This document shows, piece by piece, positions 55,738 through 63,127 of a stretch of 64,000 bases of DNA; the stretch's first letter is position 1; each line of letters starts with the position of its first letter. Location of the stretch: contig JARBUD010000002.1 of assembly GCA_029239875.1 (NCBI GenBank), positions 297,549 to 361,548 on the forward strand, in the 5' to 3' direction. The position numbers and the translations under genes are program-made. The notes under the pieces were generated by a model, which saw only the letters and a program-made list of their open reading frames with translations, was not told the origin of the DNA and made no database searches. Source of the stretch: Xanthobacteraceae bacterium. Its GTDB lineage: Bacteria; Pseudomonadota; Alphaproteobacteria; Rhizobiales; Xanthobacteraceae.

Positions 55738-56184
55738 CTAGGCGCCGGGCTCGGCCTTGCCTTTCCGGCTGGCGGCCACCGGCGCCTTGCCCTCGCGCTC
55801 GGCCTGCGCCATCGCCTCGTACTCGCCGCGGATTTCCTCCAGCGCGCCGTCGTCGAGCTCCTCGAGGTCGAGCAGGACATTGCGCGTAAGGTCGTTCTTG
55901 GCGATCAGCTCGTCGAGCTTGATGTGCAGCGCTGCCGTGTCGCGGTTCTGGCTGTTCTGGATCACGAACACCATCAGGAAGGTGATGATGGTGGTCGAGG
56001 TGTTGATCACCAGCTGCCAGGTGTCGCCGAAGCCGAAGAAGGGGCCGCTGATCGCCCATAGAACGATGATGGCGGCGGCACCGGCGAAGGTGGTCGGCTT
56101 GCCCGCCTGAACCGCGACCCATTGCGCGAAGCGGGTGAAGAAGGACCGAGTCGGTCGGCCCGACTGCGTGCGGCGCGACGCCAT
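55738..56184 (-). CDS. Low-affinity iron permease family protein
   Basis: A 148-residue protein of the low-affinity iron permease family (homologous to the core of yeast Fet4). Two membrane helices (TFAGAAAIIVLWAISGPFFGF and LVINTSTTIITFLMVFVIQNSQ) are followed by the family motif NRDTAALHIKLDELI. The C-terminus is charged. Metal transport by the bacterial versions is unproven. A perfect EcfG-type promoter lies 33 bases upstream. Confidence 0.88.
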   Translation of the reverse strand: MASRRTQSGRPTRSFFTRFAQWVAVQAGKPTTFAGAAAIIVLWAISGPFFGFGDTWQLVINTSTTIITFLMVFVIQNSQNRDTAALHIKLDELIAKNDLTRNVLLDLEELDDGALEEIRGEYEAMAQAEREGKAPVAASRKGKAEPGA

Positions 56185-56216
56185 TTACGAGTACCCCTTG
56201 CGCGTTGCGGGGCTTG

Positions 56217-56242
56217 AACGCGGCAGTGGGCGTCTTCGTTCC
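56217..56242 (-). promoter_or_regulatory. EcfG-type general stress promoter for the iron-permease-like gene
   Basis: On the minus strand GGAAC (56242-56238), 17 bases, CGTT (56220-56217). It is an exact consensus match with a short 5' leader. Confidence 0.78.
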
Positions 56243-56271
56243 CAACGGCGCGATGCGCTCCTCCTATGCAC

Positions 56272-56379
56272 CCTCATCCTGAGGTGCGAGCGCCGCGAGC
56301 CTCGAAGGATGGTCGCTCAGGTGCACCCGGACGAGCATCCTTCGAGGCCCGGCGAAACGCCGGGCACCTCAGGATGAGG
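56272..56379. repeat. Dispersed palindromic repeat, family A (copy 6)
   Basis: CCTCATCCTGAGGTGC...GCACCTCAGGATGAGG outer arms; GCCTCGAAGGAT/ATCCTTCGAGGC inner arms. It lies between two minus-strand genes. Confidence 0.85.
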
Positions 56380-56413
56380 TTGCCAGGGTGGAGAAGCAGG
56401 TTTCGCTCATTTC

Positions 56414-57286
56414 TCACAAGATCGGCTGGCCGCCGGTCACCGCGATGGTGGCGCCCGAGACATAGCTGGAGAGCGGGTCGGCCAGCATCACATAGGCGGT
56501 GGCGAGTTCGGCCGGCTGGCCGGGCCGCTTCATCGGCACCTGCTCGCCGAAATGCTCCACCGATTCCGGCGGCAGGGTCGAAGGGATGAGCGGCGTCCAG
56601 ATCGGCCCGGGCGCCACCGCGTTGGCGCGGATCCCCTTGGGCGCCAGCAGCTGCGCGAGCCCGGCGGTGAAGTTCTGGATCGCCCCCTTGGTCGTCGCAT
56701 AGGCGAGCAGCGAGGGGTTCGGCTTGTCGGAGTTGATCGAGGCGGTGTTGATGATCGAGCTGCCCGGCTTCATGTGCGGGACGGCCGCCTTGGTCAGGTA
56801 GAACATGGCGTGGATGTTGACGCGGAAGGTCAGCTCCCACTCCTCGTCGGAGATGTCGCCGATCTCCTTGAACGTCGCCTGGTGGGCGGCGTTGTTGACG
56901 AGGATGTCGATCCCGCCCAGCTCGTCGACCGCCGCTTCCACCAGCGCGCGGCAGTTCTGCGCGTGCTGGATGTCGCCGGGCACCAGCACGGCCTTGCGGC
57001 CGGCCTCCTCGACCAGGCGCTGGGTCTCGGCGGCGTCGTCGCCCTCGTTGAGATAGGAGATGAGGAGGTCCGCCCCCTCGCGGGCGAAGGCGATGGCCAC
57101 CGCGCGGCCGATGCCGCTGTCACCGCCGGTGATGATGGCGCGCTTGCCCTGCAGTCGCCCCGAGCCCTTGTAGCTCTCCTCGCCATGGTCCGGGCGCGGC
57201 TGCATCGAGGCCGTCATGCCCGGCATGGGCTGCGGCTGGCGCGGGAAGGGCGGGGTCGGGTGGGCATTGGGGTTGGCGGCGTCCAT
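56414..57286 (-). CDS. Short-chain dehydrogenase/reductase, stress-protein type
   Basis: A 290-residue SDR of the extended-N-terminus general-stress group (B. subtilis YdaD/YhxC-like). The cofactor motif is ITGGDSGIGRAVA, NNAAHQ is the NNAG-like motif, and the catalytic Ser, Tyr and Lys are in NTASINS and YATTK. The N-terminal 40 residues are Pro-rich. The substrate is unknown. It lies in the stress island, but no EcfG-type box is seen in front of it. Confidence 0.9.
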   Translation of the reverse strand: MDAANPNAHPTPPFPRQPQPMPGMTASMQPRPDHGEESYKGSGRLQGKRAIITGGDSGIGRAVAIAFAREGADLLISYLNEGDDAAETQRLVEEAGRKAVLVPGDIQHAQNCRALVEAAVDELGGIDILVNNAAHQATFKEIGDISDEEWELTFRVNIHAMFYLTKAAVPHMKPGSSIINTASINSDKPNPSLLAYATTKGAIQNFTAGLAQLLAPKGIRANAVAPGPIWTPLIPSTLPPESVEHFGEQVPMKRPGQPAELATAYVMLADPLSSYVSGATIAVTGGQPIL

Positions 57287-57407
57287 CGGGGTTCTCCTGG
57301 GAACGACAACGACCTTCGCGCGCCGTCCGATCAGGGAAAGCGCGCCGATCCGAGGGGCTTGAGCTCATTCAGGCCGCAGAAGCCGTCCGGCTTCCGCGGA
57401 ACAGGCG

Positions 57408-57599
57408 CTAGTGGCGGCCGGCGACGTGCTCGGGCTTGCCCTTGCGCTTGGTCGAGGCGAACTCTTCGAGCTGCTTTTCGCTCATCGACTTCTCCATCGA
57501 CTTGGAGGCGCCGCGCAGCTCGCTCTTCTTGGTTTCGCCGCGCTTGGCGGAAAGCGCCGCACCAGCGGCCTTCTGCTGGGCTTTGGATTTCGCAGGCAT
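57408..57599 (-). CDS. DUF3008 small basic protein
   Basis: A 63-residue Lys/Ala/Ser-rich protein beginning MPAKSKAQQKAAGAALSAKRG, the DUF3008 signature. Such proteins are predicted disordered and stress-associated in Rhizobiales. It starts 75 bases after the YciE-like gene and may be read from the same promoter. Two 15-base GC-rich direct repeats lie in the gap. Confidence 0.8.
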   Translation of the reverse strand: MPAKSKAQQKAAGAALSAKRGETKKSELRGASKSMEKSMSEKQLEEFASTKRKGKPEHVAGRH

Positions 57600-57620
57600 G
57601 GGAATCTCCATCGGCTGGGG

Positions 57621-57665
57621 GAGCCGGCGCCGGCCGGGAAGGGGAGACCCGAGCCGGCGCCGGCC
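57621..57665. repeat. Pair of 15-base GC-rich direct repeats, each palindromic
   Basis: GAGCCGGCGCCGGCC occurs at 57621-57635 and 57651-57665. Each contains the self-complementary GCCGGCGCCGGC, so each can form a hairpin or pair with the other, in the YciE-DUF3008 mRNA gap. Confidence 0.7.
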
Positions 57666-57674
57666 ACGCGCGCC

Positions 57675-58181
57675 TTACTCGGCGGCGTAGAGGTTGACCT
57701 TCGACTCGGCGAGCTTGGTCAGCTTGGTGTCGGCGTTCTTCTCCTCGGCGAGGTTCTTCTGAAGCACGCTGGCGCAATCCGGCCGGCCGAGCAGCTTGGC
57801 CCAGGAGATGAGCGTGCCGTAGCGGGTCATCTCGTAATGCTCGACCGCCTGCGCGGCGGCGATCAGCGCGGCGTCCAGCACCTGCTTGTCGGCGACGTCG
57901 CCGGCGACTTCCTCGGCCTCGTCGATGATGCCGTCGATGGCCGGGCAGTTGACCGCTTTCGGCTCCACGCCGTGCATCTTGAAGACCTCCTCCACCCGCA
58001 GGATGTGGTTTTCGGTCTCGCCCAGATGGTGCTTGAAGTCGGCCTTCAGCTGCGCGTCGGTCGCCTTGTCGATCATGGTCGGCAGTGACTTCGCGATCTT
58101 CTTCTCCGCATAATAGATGTCCTGCAGCGTGTGGACGAAGAGATCGTTCATGGTCTTGATGTCTTTCGAGAACAGACCCAT
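57675..58181 (-). CDS. YciE/DUF892 ferritin-like protein
   Basis: A 168-residue DUF892 (YciE/YciF) protein with a ferritin-like four-helix bundle. Metal-ligand candidates are the Glu/His residues in DIYYAEKKIAKSLP, HHLGETENHILRVEEVF, and AVEHYEMTRYGTL. The family is stress-induced in enterobacteria, with no known substrate. GGAGG precedes ATG 58181. An EcfG-like promoter is at 58274-58298. Confidence 0.9.
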   Translation of the reverse strand: MGLFSKDIKTMNDLFVHTLQDIYYAEKKIAKSLPTMIDKATDAQLKADFKHHLGETENHILRVEEVFKMHGVEPKAVNCPAIDGIIDEAEEVAGDVADKQVLDAALIAAAQAVEHYEMTRYGTLISWAKLLGRPDCASVLQKNLAEEKNADTKLTKLAESKVNLYAAE

Positions 58182-58273
58182 GGTAATTTCCTCCTTCAGG
58201 AGCCGGTATTGCTTTAGGGCGTGTGGTATCCTGGCGCGCGGGGCACATGGCCGGCGCAGCGCAATGCAGGAAA

Positions 58274-58298
58274 AACCAGCTTCCTAGCCGAACGTTCC
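58274..58298 (-). promoter_or_regulatory. EcfG-like promoter for the YciE-family gene
   Basis: On the minus strand GGAAC (58298-58294), 16 bases, GGTT (58277-58274). The -10 differs from CGTT by one base. It overlaps the 3' end of the Pro-rich gene. Confidence 0.6.
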
Positions 58299-58763
58299 CG
58301 GATTTATCTGCAAAGTCGCGGCATTGGCCGGCTGCATCGGCGGCTGGCCGGGTTCGCGCGGTGGCAGGTCCATGGGCGGCGCGCGCGGCTCGTCCATCGG
58401 CTCGTCGACATCGGGCACGATGTCAGGATCCGGATCGGGCGGCTCCGTCGGGTCGTCGATGCCGGGCGGCGGCCGGTCCGGCGGGGGATCGCGCGGCGGG
58501 TCGCGGGGGTCCTCATCGCGCAGGAGAGCCCCGCCCGGCCGGATCGGCGGCGGCGGCGCCGGTGGCGGGTCGCTGACGTCGGGCGGCACCGGGTCGCGTA
58601 TGCCCGGCACGTCCGGGTCGTGCACCGGCGGCTGCACCGGATCGCGGATCGGCGCCGGGTCGGGAATGGGATTGGTGTCGGGCATGGGCGGCACGCCGGG
58701 TACGGGAGTGTCCGGCCTGTCGGGGGTCTCGGGCCTATCGGGGGTCGGCTGGTTCGGGATCAT
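58284..58763 (-). CDS. Pro/Asp-rich low-complexity protein
   Basis: A 159-residue protein almost wholly made of short Pro-Asp-rich units such as DPVPPDVSDPPP and PRDPPRDPPPDRPPPG, with no membrane segment or signal peptide. Pro/Asp repeats suggest a disordered chain, perhaps metal- or surface-binding. The glycine-rich reading on the opposite strand is its antisense shadow. ATG 58763 lies 29 bases inside the end of the preceding endonuclease-like gene, so it is co-transcribed with it. Confidence 0.65.
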   Translation of the reverse strand: MIPNQPTPDRPETPDRPDTPVPGVPPMPDTNPIPDPAPIRDPVQPPVHDPDVPGIRDPVPPDVSDPPPAPPPPIRPGGALLRDEDPRDPPRDPPPDRPPPGIDDPTEPPDPDPDIVPDVDEPMDEPRAPPMDLPPREPGQPPMQPANAATLQINPGTFG

Positions 58764-59544
58764 CGATCACTCCTCCCGTTCGTGCCGTGTCGGAATCAAC
58801 GTGCCCCGCTTCGGCCGGTTCCGCAGGGACGGAAGTCCCCTGCGCAGGAAGGGCAAGATCGACGATGATCGGCAGATGGTCGGAGATCGCCCGCGCCGCG
58901 GGATCGGTGAAGGCGTCCGCCAGCATGCCCGGAACGCTGCAATAGACCCGGTCGAGCCGCAGCGCCGGCTTCTGCGCCGGGAAGGTCCGCAGCCGCGTGC
59001 GCTCGGGCAGCACATGGCTCATGGTCCGCGTGACCTGGCCGAAGGAGAACCAGTCGTTGAAGTCGCCCATCATCACCGTGGGCATGCCGCGCACGCGCCG
59101 CGCCATGGCGGCGAGCATGCCGGCCTGACGCCGCCGCTCGAGGATGAACAGGCCGAGATGCACGGCGACGAGGTGCAGCGGGCCGAAGGGGGTGGCTATC
59201 TGCGCCTCGATGGCGATGCGCGGCTCGTAGCGCCACACCGACAGGTCGTGCAGCACGACATCCGAGGTCGGCCAGCGCGAGAACAGTGCGTGGCCGTAAT
59301 GCCCGTCCGGCACGGCAATGGTGCGAGCCTCGGTGAAATGATGGATGTCGAGGCCGCGCAGCGGCGCCAGGCAGTCGACGGCGCGCCCGCGCGTGTCGAT
59401 CTCCTGCAGCGCCAGAACGTCCGGCGCGTGCTTCGCCACCAGGTCAGCGATGCGGTCGAGGTCGAAGCGGCGGTCCGGCCCGATGCCGCCATGGATGTTC
59501 CAGGTCATCAGCCGCAGCCGGCCGGGCGGCGGGAGGCCGTTCAA
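58735..59544 (-). CDS. Endonuclease/exonuclease/phosphatase family protein
   Basis: A 269-residue EEP-superfamily phosphodiesterase. Motifs in order: LMTWNIHGGIG, DVLALQEIDTRG, VAVHLGLF, MMGDFNDWF and ISDHLPIIVDLAL, giving the metal and catalytic residues. The start is TTG 59544 (protein MNGLPPPGRLRL), with GGAGG five bases upstream and a four-base overlap with the phospholipase D stop. Members of this type act on DNA or phospholipids; its pairing with phospholipase D hints at lipid, but that is inference. Confidence 0.88.
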   Translation of the reverse strand: MNGLPPPGRLRLMTWNIHGGIGPDRRFDLDRIADLVAKHAPDVLALQEIDTRGRAVDCLAPLRGLDIHHFTEARTIAVPDGHYGHALFSRWPTSDVVLHDLSVWRYEPRIAIEAQIATPFGPLHLVAVHLGLFILERRRQAGMLAAMARRVRGMPTVMMGDFNDWFSFGQVTRTMSHVLPERTRLRTFPAQKPALRLDRVYCSVPGMLADAFTDPAARAISDHLPIIVDLALPAQGTSVPAEPAEAGHVDSDTARTGGVIDDPEPADPR

Positions 59545-61733
59545 GCCGCCCTCCGGAAATGCGACACGAGGAGTTGCAGGCCGATCGAGCACAGGATCCA
59601 CAGCAGCAGGAAGCCGACGAACACGGCGGCGCCGAACAGCGACGGCCGGGAGAACAGCTCGACGATCTGCCGGCCGAGCGCGGTGAGCACGATGAGCCCC
59701 GGCAGCAGGCCGATGGCGGTGCCGACCACATAGTCGACGAAGCGCAGCCCCGCCGCGCCGGCCACGAGGTTGACGAAGGTGAACGGCGCCACCGGCACCA
59801 GCCGCACCGTGGCGACGGTGACCACGCCCTGGTCGGCGAGGCTTCGCCGGATGCGGTTGATGCGCGGGCCGATGAAGCGGCGCACCGTGCCGGTGCCGAT
59901 CTGCCGGCCGATCATGTAGGTGACGACCGCGCTCGCCAGCGCGCCGAGCCCGGCGATCACCGCCCCGCCCCAGCTGTCGAACATCGCCACCGTCGCCACG
60001 ATCAGCACCGAGACCGGGAAGGCGACCAGCCCGCCCAGCACGAACAGCACGACCATCAGCGCCGGGGCCCAGGGCCGGTCGGCGATGGTGTCGAGCGCGC
60101 CGACGAGCCGCTCCGGCTCGGCGAAGGGCGAGTTGGCCCAGGCCAGCACCAAAGCGGCGAACACCGCGACGGCGATGGCGATCGGCAGCAGGCGGCGTGG
60201 TTTTCCCGTGCCGTTCCGCGCCGCGCCGTTCTCCTCGTAGAGCGGCTCGATCGGGTCGGCGAGCGCGTCGATGGAGGGAAGCGGCAGCGGCAGGGGCAGC
60301 TCGGTGGTGTCGACCTGCGCCACCTCGGCCAGCCGGCGGCCGCCCGTCGCCTCGTCCAGCACCGCCAGCAGCGAGCCGGTACGCGCGATCACCGCGGCCA
60401 CCTCCTCGGCGCTCAGCCCGACATGCTCGCCGACCAGCCGGTTGCGCACGGCGGCGACGGCGGTGCGCTCCCCGTCGGTCGCGGCATCGATCACGAGGTC
60501 GCACTCGCTGTCGAAGCCCATGGAACGGTTGCACAGATTGGCCGAGCCGACGCGCAGCAGGTGGTCGTCGACGATCATCACCTTGGCATGGACCATCACC
60601 GGCGCCGTTTCGCTTTCGCCGGCGACCTCCGGGAACACCACGCGCACGCGTTCCGCCATGCCCGCATCGTGCAGCGCCTGGATCACCCGCTGGCGGCCGA
60701 GCCCCATGGACTGGTGCTCGAACCAGCTGCGATAGGCCTGCGGCACCACCAGCAACGCCTCCAATTCCGGGCGGGCTCGCATGCGCTCGATCAGGCGGCG
60801 GGTGAAGCGCTCGCAGGTGACGAACTGGTTCTCGACATAGAGGAAGCGTTCGGCGGCATCGACCATGTCGAAGAACAGCGCCTCGACCTCGCGCACCTCG
60901 ACCGCGTCGGAATAGGGCGGCAGGGTACGGGCGATGCCGATCTCGACGTCGCGGAACTCCGGCGCGAGGTGCTCCGGCCAGCGATCGGCCCCGCCGCGCC
61001 GCCGGCGGCTCGGCAGGCGCTCGCAGGCCGCCCGTTTCCAGCGGTCGCGGAACAACCGGCCGAGCGCCTCCGCCGCCGCGCCATCTACCGCCATCTGCAC
61101 GTCGTGGAAGGGCGCATAGGTGCTGCCGGCCGGATCGACGCGCAGCGGATCGCCCGGCTGGTGGGCCGGGGTGTCCCAGCGCCGGCCGGTGAGGTCGAGT
61201 CCGCCGGAGAAGGCGACGCGGTCGTCGATGACCGCGATCTTCTGGTGGTGCGAGGCGCCGAGCGGCAGCGCGTCGTCGAGGCAGAGCTCGATCTGCGGCG
61301 GCGTCGACCAGAGGAAGGAATAGATCGGGGTGAGCTCGCGCTCGAAGGCGAACAGTACCGAATAGTCCCACAGCAGCAGGCGGATGCGCAGATGCGGGTT
61401 GCGCGCCACCAGCGCCGAGAGGAAGGCCGCCAGCGTTTCCGGCAGGCCGTCGTCCGCCGTGCCGCTTTCGCCGACCAGCTTCATGCGGCTGTCGAGGTCC
61501 CAGCCGGCGATGTGGATGGTCTCGCGTGCGTTCAGCATCGCCTCGCGCAGCGCGCCGAAATAGGCGGCGCCGTCGACCAGCACGGCCGCGCGCTCGGCCT
61601 TCTCGACGCGCCAGACATTGCGGCCGGGGCGCAGCAGCGGCGCCGAATCGAGCGGCGCCGGCGGGCCGGGCGAGCGCGGCGCCGGGCGCTCGGCGAGAGC
61701 GCTTTCGACGAAATCATGGACGGGCTCGGGCAT
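59541..61733 (-). CDS. Phospholipase D-like protein fused to a VTT/TVP38 membrane domain
   Basis: A 730-residue fusion. Two phospholipase D motifs are present: HHQKIAVIDDRVAFSGGLDLTGRRWD (residues ~160-186) and HAKVMIVDDHLLRVGSANLCNRSMG (~390-415), each with HxKxxxxD. After residue ~505 come five or six membrane helices with the VTT/DedA core (PVSVLIVATVAMFDSWGGAVIAGLGALASAVVTYMIGR). Such a fusion suggests phosphatidyl transfer or cardiolipin chemistry at a membrane. An EcfG-like promoter is 40 bases upstream; the endonuclease-like gene overlaps by four bases. Confidence 0.9.
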   Translation of the reverse strand: MPEPVHDFVESALAERPAPRSPGPPAPLDSAPLLRPGRNVWRVEKAERAAVLVDGAAYFGALREAMLNARETIHIAGWDLDSRMKLVGESGTADDGLPETLAAFLSALVARNPHLRIRLLLWDYSVLFAFERELTPIYSFLWSTPPQIELCLDDALPLGASHHQKIAVIDDRVAFSGGLDLTGRRWDTPAHQPGDPLRVDPAGSTYAPFHDVQMAVDGAAAEALGRLFRDRWKRAACERLPSRRRRGGADRWPEHLAPEFRDVEIGIARTLPPYSDAVEVREVEALFFDMVDAAERFLYVENQFVTCERFTRRLIERMRARPELEALLVVPQAYRSWFEHQSMGLGRQRVIQALHDAGMAERVRVVFPEVAGESETAPVMVHAKVMIVDDHLLRVGSANLCNRSMGFDSECDLVIDAATDGERTAVAAVRNRLVGEHVGLSAEEVAAVIARTGSLLAVLDEATGGRRLAEVAQVDTTELPLPLPLPSIDALADPIEPLYEENGAARNGTGKPRRLLPIAIAVAVFAALVLAWANSPFAEPERLVGALDTIADRPWAPALMVVLFVLGGLVAFPVSVLIVATVAMFDSWGGAVIAGLGALASAVVTYMIGRQIGTGTVRRFIGPRINRIRRSLADQGVVTVATVRLVPVAPFTFVNLVAGAAGLRFVDYVVGTAIGLLPGLIVLTALGRQIVELFSRPSLFGAAVFVGFLLLWILCSIGLQLLVSHFRRAA

Positions 61734-61772
61734 CGCGGGCGAGGTCTCCGTGCGGCGCAGTGATGCTGCGTC

Positions 61773-61798
61773 AACCGTGCTCGCCTATGTGTGGTTCC
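61773..61798 (-). promoter_or_regulatory. EcfG-like promoter for the phospholipase D fusion
   Basis: On the minus strand GGAAC (61798-61794), 17 bases, GGTT (61776-61773), one base from consensus, 40 bases before ATG 61733. Confidence 0.62.
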
Positions 61799-61917
61799 GG
61801 CGCGGAGGTTCGCGCCGTCTGCCGAGGCCGCGCGGCAGCCCTGCGCCGCGCGCCCTTGCCGGCCTGTCCGGAGCGGGATAATCGGACCTGAAGGTGGAAC
61901 GGGCAGGGTGGTTCGGC

Positions 61918-63114
61918 GTGGCGCAGAACGGTTCGATCGGCATCGTCCCTGAGATCGCGGCGCAGGCGACCGAGTTCACCCAATGGCGCCGCACCCTGCA
62001 CGCCATGCCCGAGACCGCCTTCGAGGAAAAGCGCACCTCGGCCTTCGTCGCCGGGAAGCTGGAGAGCTTCGGCCTTCCCGTGCACCGCGGCCTCGCCGGC
62101 ACCGGACTTGTGGCGACGCTCAAGGGTCGGCTGGGCGATGGCCCCGCCATCGGCCTGCGTGCCGACATCGACGCGCTCGACATCCACGAGGCGACCAACC
62201 TCCCTTATCGTTCGGATACGCCGGGCAAGATGCACGCCTGCGGCCATGACGGGCACATGGCCATGCTGCTCGCCGCCGCCCGGCAGCTGAGCGCGCATCC
62301 GGACTTCACTGGGACGGTGCATTTCATCTTCCAGCCGGCCGAGGAGAACGAGGGCGGCGGGCGCGTGATGGTCGAGGAGGGGCTGTTCGACCTGTTCCCG
62401 ATGCAGGCGGTCTACGGCCTGCACAACTGGCCGAACGCGCCCTTCGGCACCTTCCTCGGTCGGCCCGGGCCGATGTTCGCCTCCTTCGACATCTTCGAGG
62501 TGAAGGTGATCGGCCGTGGCGCCCACGCCGCGATGCCTCAGCGCGGCATCGACCCGGTGCTGGCGGCCTCGCTGGTCGTGGCGCAGCTCCAGTCCATCGT
62601 GTCGCGCTCGGTGAGCCCGCAGGAGGCGGCGGTGGTCACCGTCACCCAGATCCATGGCGGCGAGACCTGGAACATCATTCCCGACGAGGTGGTGCTGCGC
62701 GGCACGGTGCGCAGCTTCACGCCGGAGGTGCGCGACCTCGTCGAGCAGCGCTTCCGCGCCGTGGTCGAGGGCGTCTGCGCCGCGCAGGGAGCGAGCGCCG
62801 AGATTCGCTACGAGCGCCGCTACCCCTCGCTGGTCAACCACCGCGCCGAGTTCGGCCAGGCGCTGGCCGCCGCCGGCGCGACGGTCGGCGCGGAGAACGT
62901 CGTCCCGGACTTCGAGCCGATCATGGCGGCCGAGGACTTCGCCTACATGCTGGAGACGGTGCCGGGGGCCTATCTCTGCCTCGCCAGCGGTCCCGGCGCG
63001 AACCTGCACAACGCCCAGTACGACTTCAACGACGAGCTCATCCCCGTCGGCGCCAGCTACTGGGTCAACCTCGTCCATTCGCTGCTGAAGCCCGGCGCCG
63101 CCCCCGCCGCATGA
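61918..63114 (+). CDS. M20 family amidohydrolase/carboxypeptidase
   Basis: Zinc peptidase of the M20D (hippurate hydrolase/IAA-amino-acid hydrolase) group, about 398 residues. Metal-binding motifs are GLRADIDALDI, HACGHDGHMAMLL and IFQPAEENEGGGRVM, with the late GGETWNIIPDEV and FEPIMAAEDFAYML. GTG 61918 is preceded by AGGGTGG; GTG 61894 is in frame. Likely substrates are N-acyl amino acids. The next transporter gene starts 13 bases after the stop. Confidence 0.9.
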   Translation: MAQNGSIGIVPEIAAQATEFTQWRRTLHAMPETAFEEKRTSAFVAGKLESFGLPVHRGLAGTGLVATLKGRLGDGPAIGLRADIDALDIHEATNLPYRSDTPGKMHACGHDGHMAMLLAAARQLSAHPDFTGTVHFIFQPAEENEGGGRVMVEEGLFDLFPMQAVYGLHNWPNAPFGTFLGRPGPMFASFDIFEVKVIGRGAHAAMPQRGIDPVLAASLVVAQLQSIVSRSVSPQEAAVVTVTQIHGGETWNIIPDEVVLRGTVRSFTPEVRDLVEQRFRAVVEGVCAAQGASAEIRYERRYPSLVNHRAEFGQALAAAGATVGAENVVPDFEPIMAAEDFAYMLETVPGAYLCLASGPGANLHNAQYDFNDELIPVGASYWVNLVHSLLKPGAAPAA

Positions 63115-63127
63115 GAGTCCGCGTGAC

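Noticed and set aside
58324..59733. Glycine/serine-rich frame on the plus strand
   Set aside because: It mirrors the Pro/Asp-rich and EEP genes of the minus strand and runs through the EEP gene antisense.
59559..61763. Long plus-strand frame opposite the phospholipase D gene
   Set aside because: Antisense shadow. The minus strand has two HKD motifs and membrane helices.
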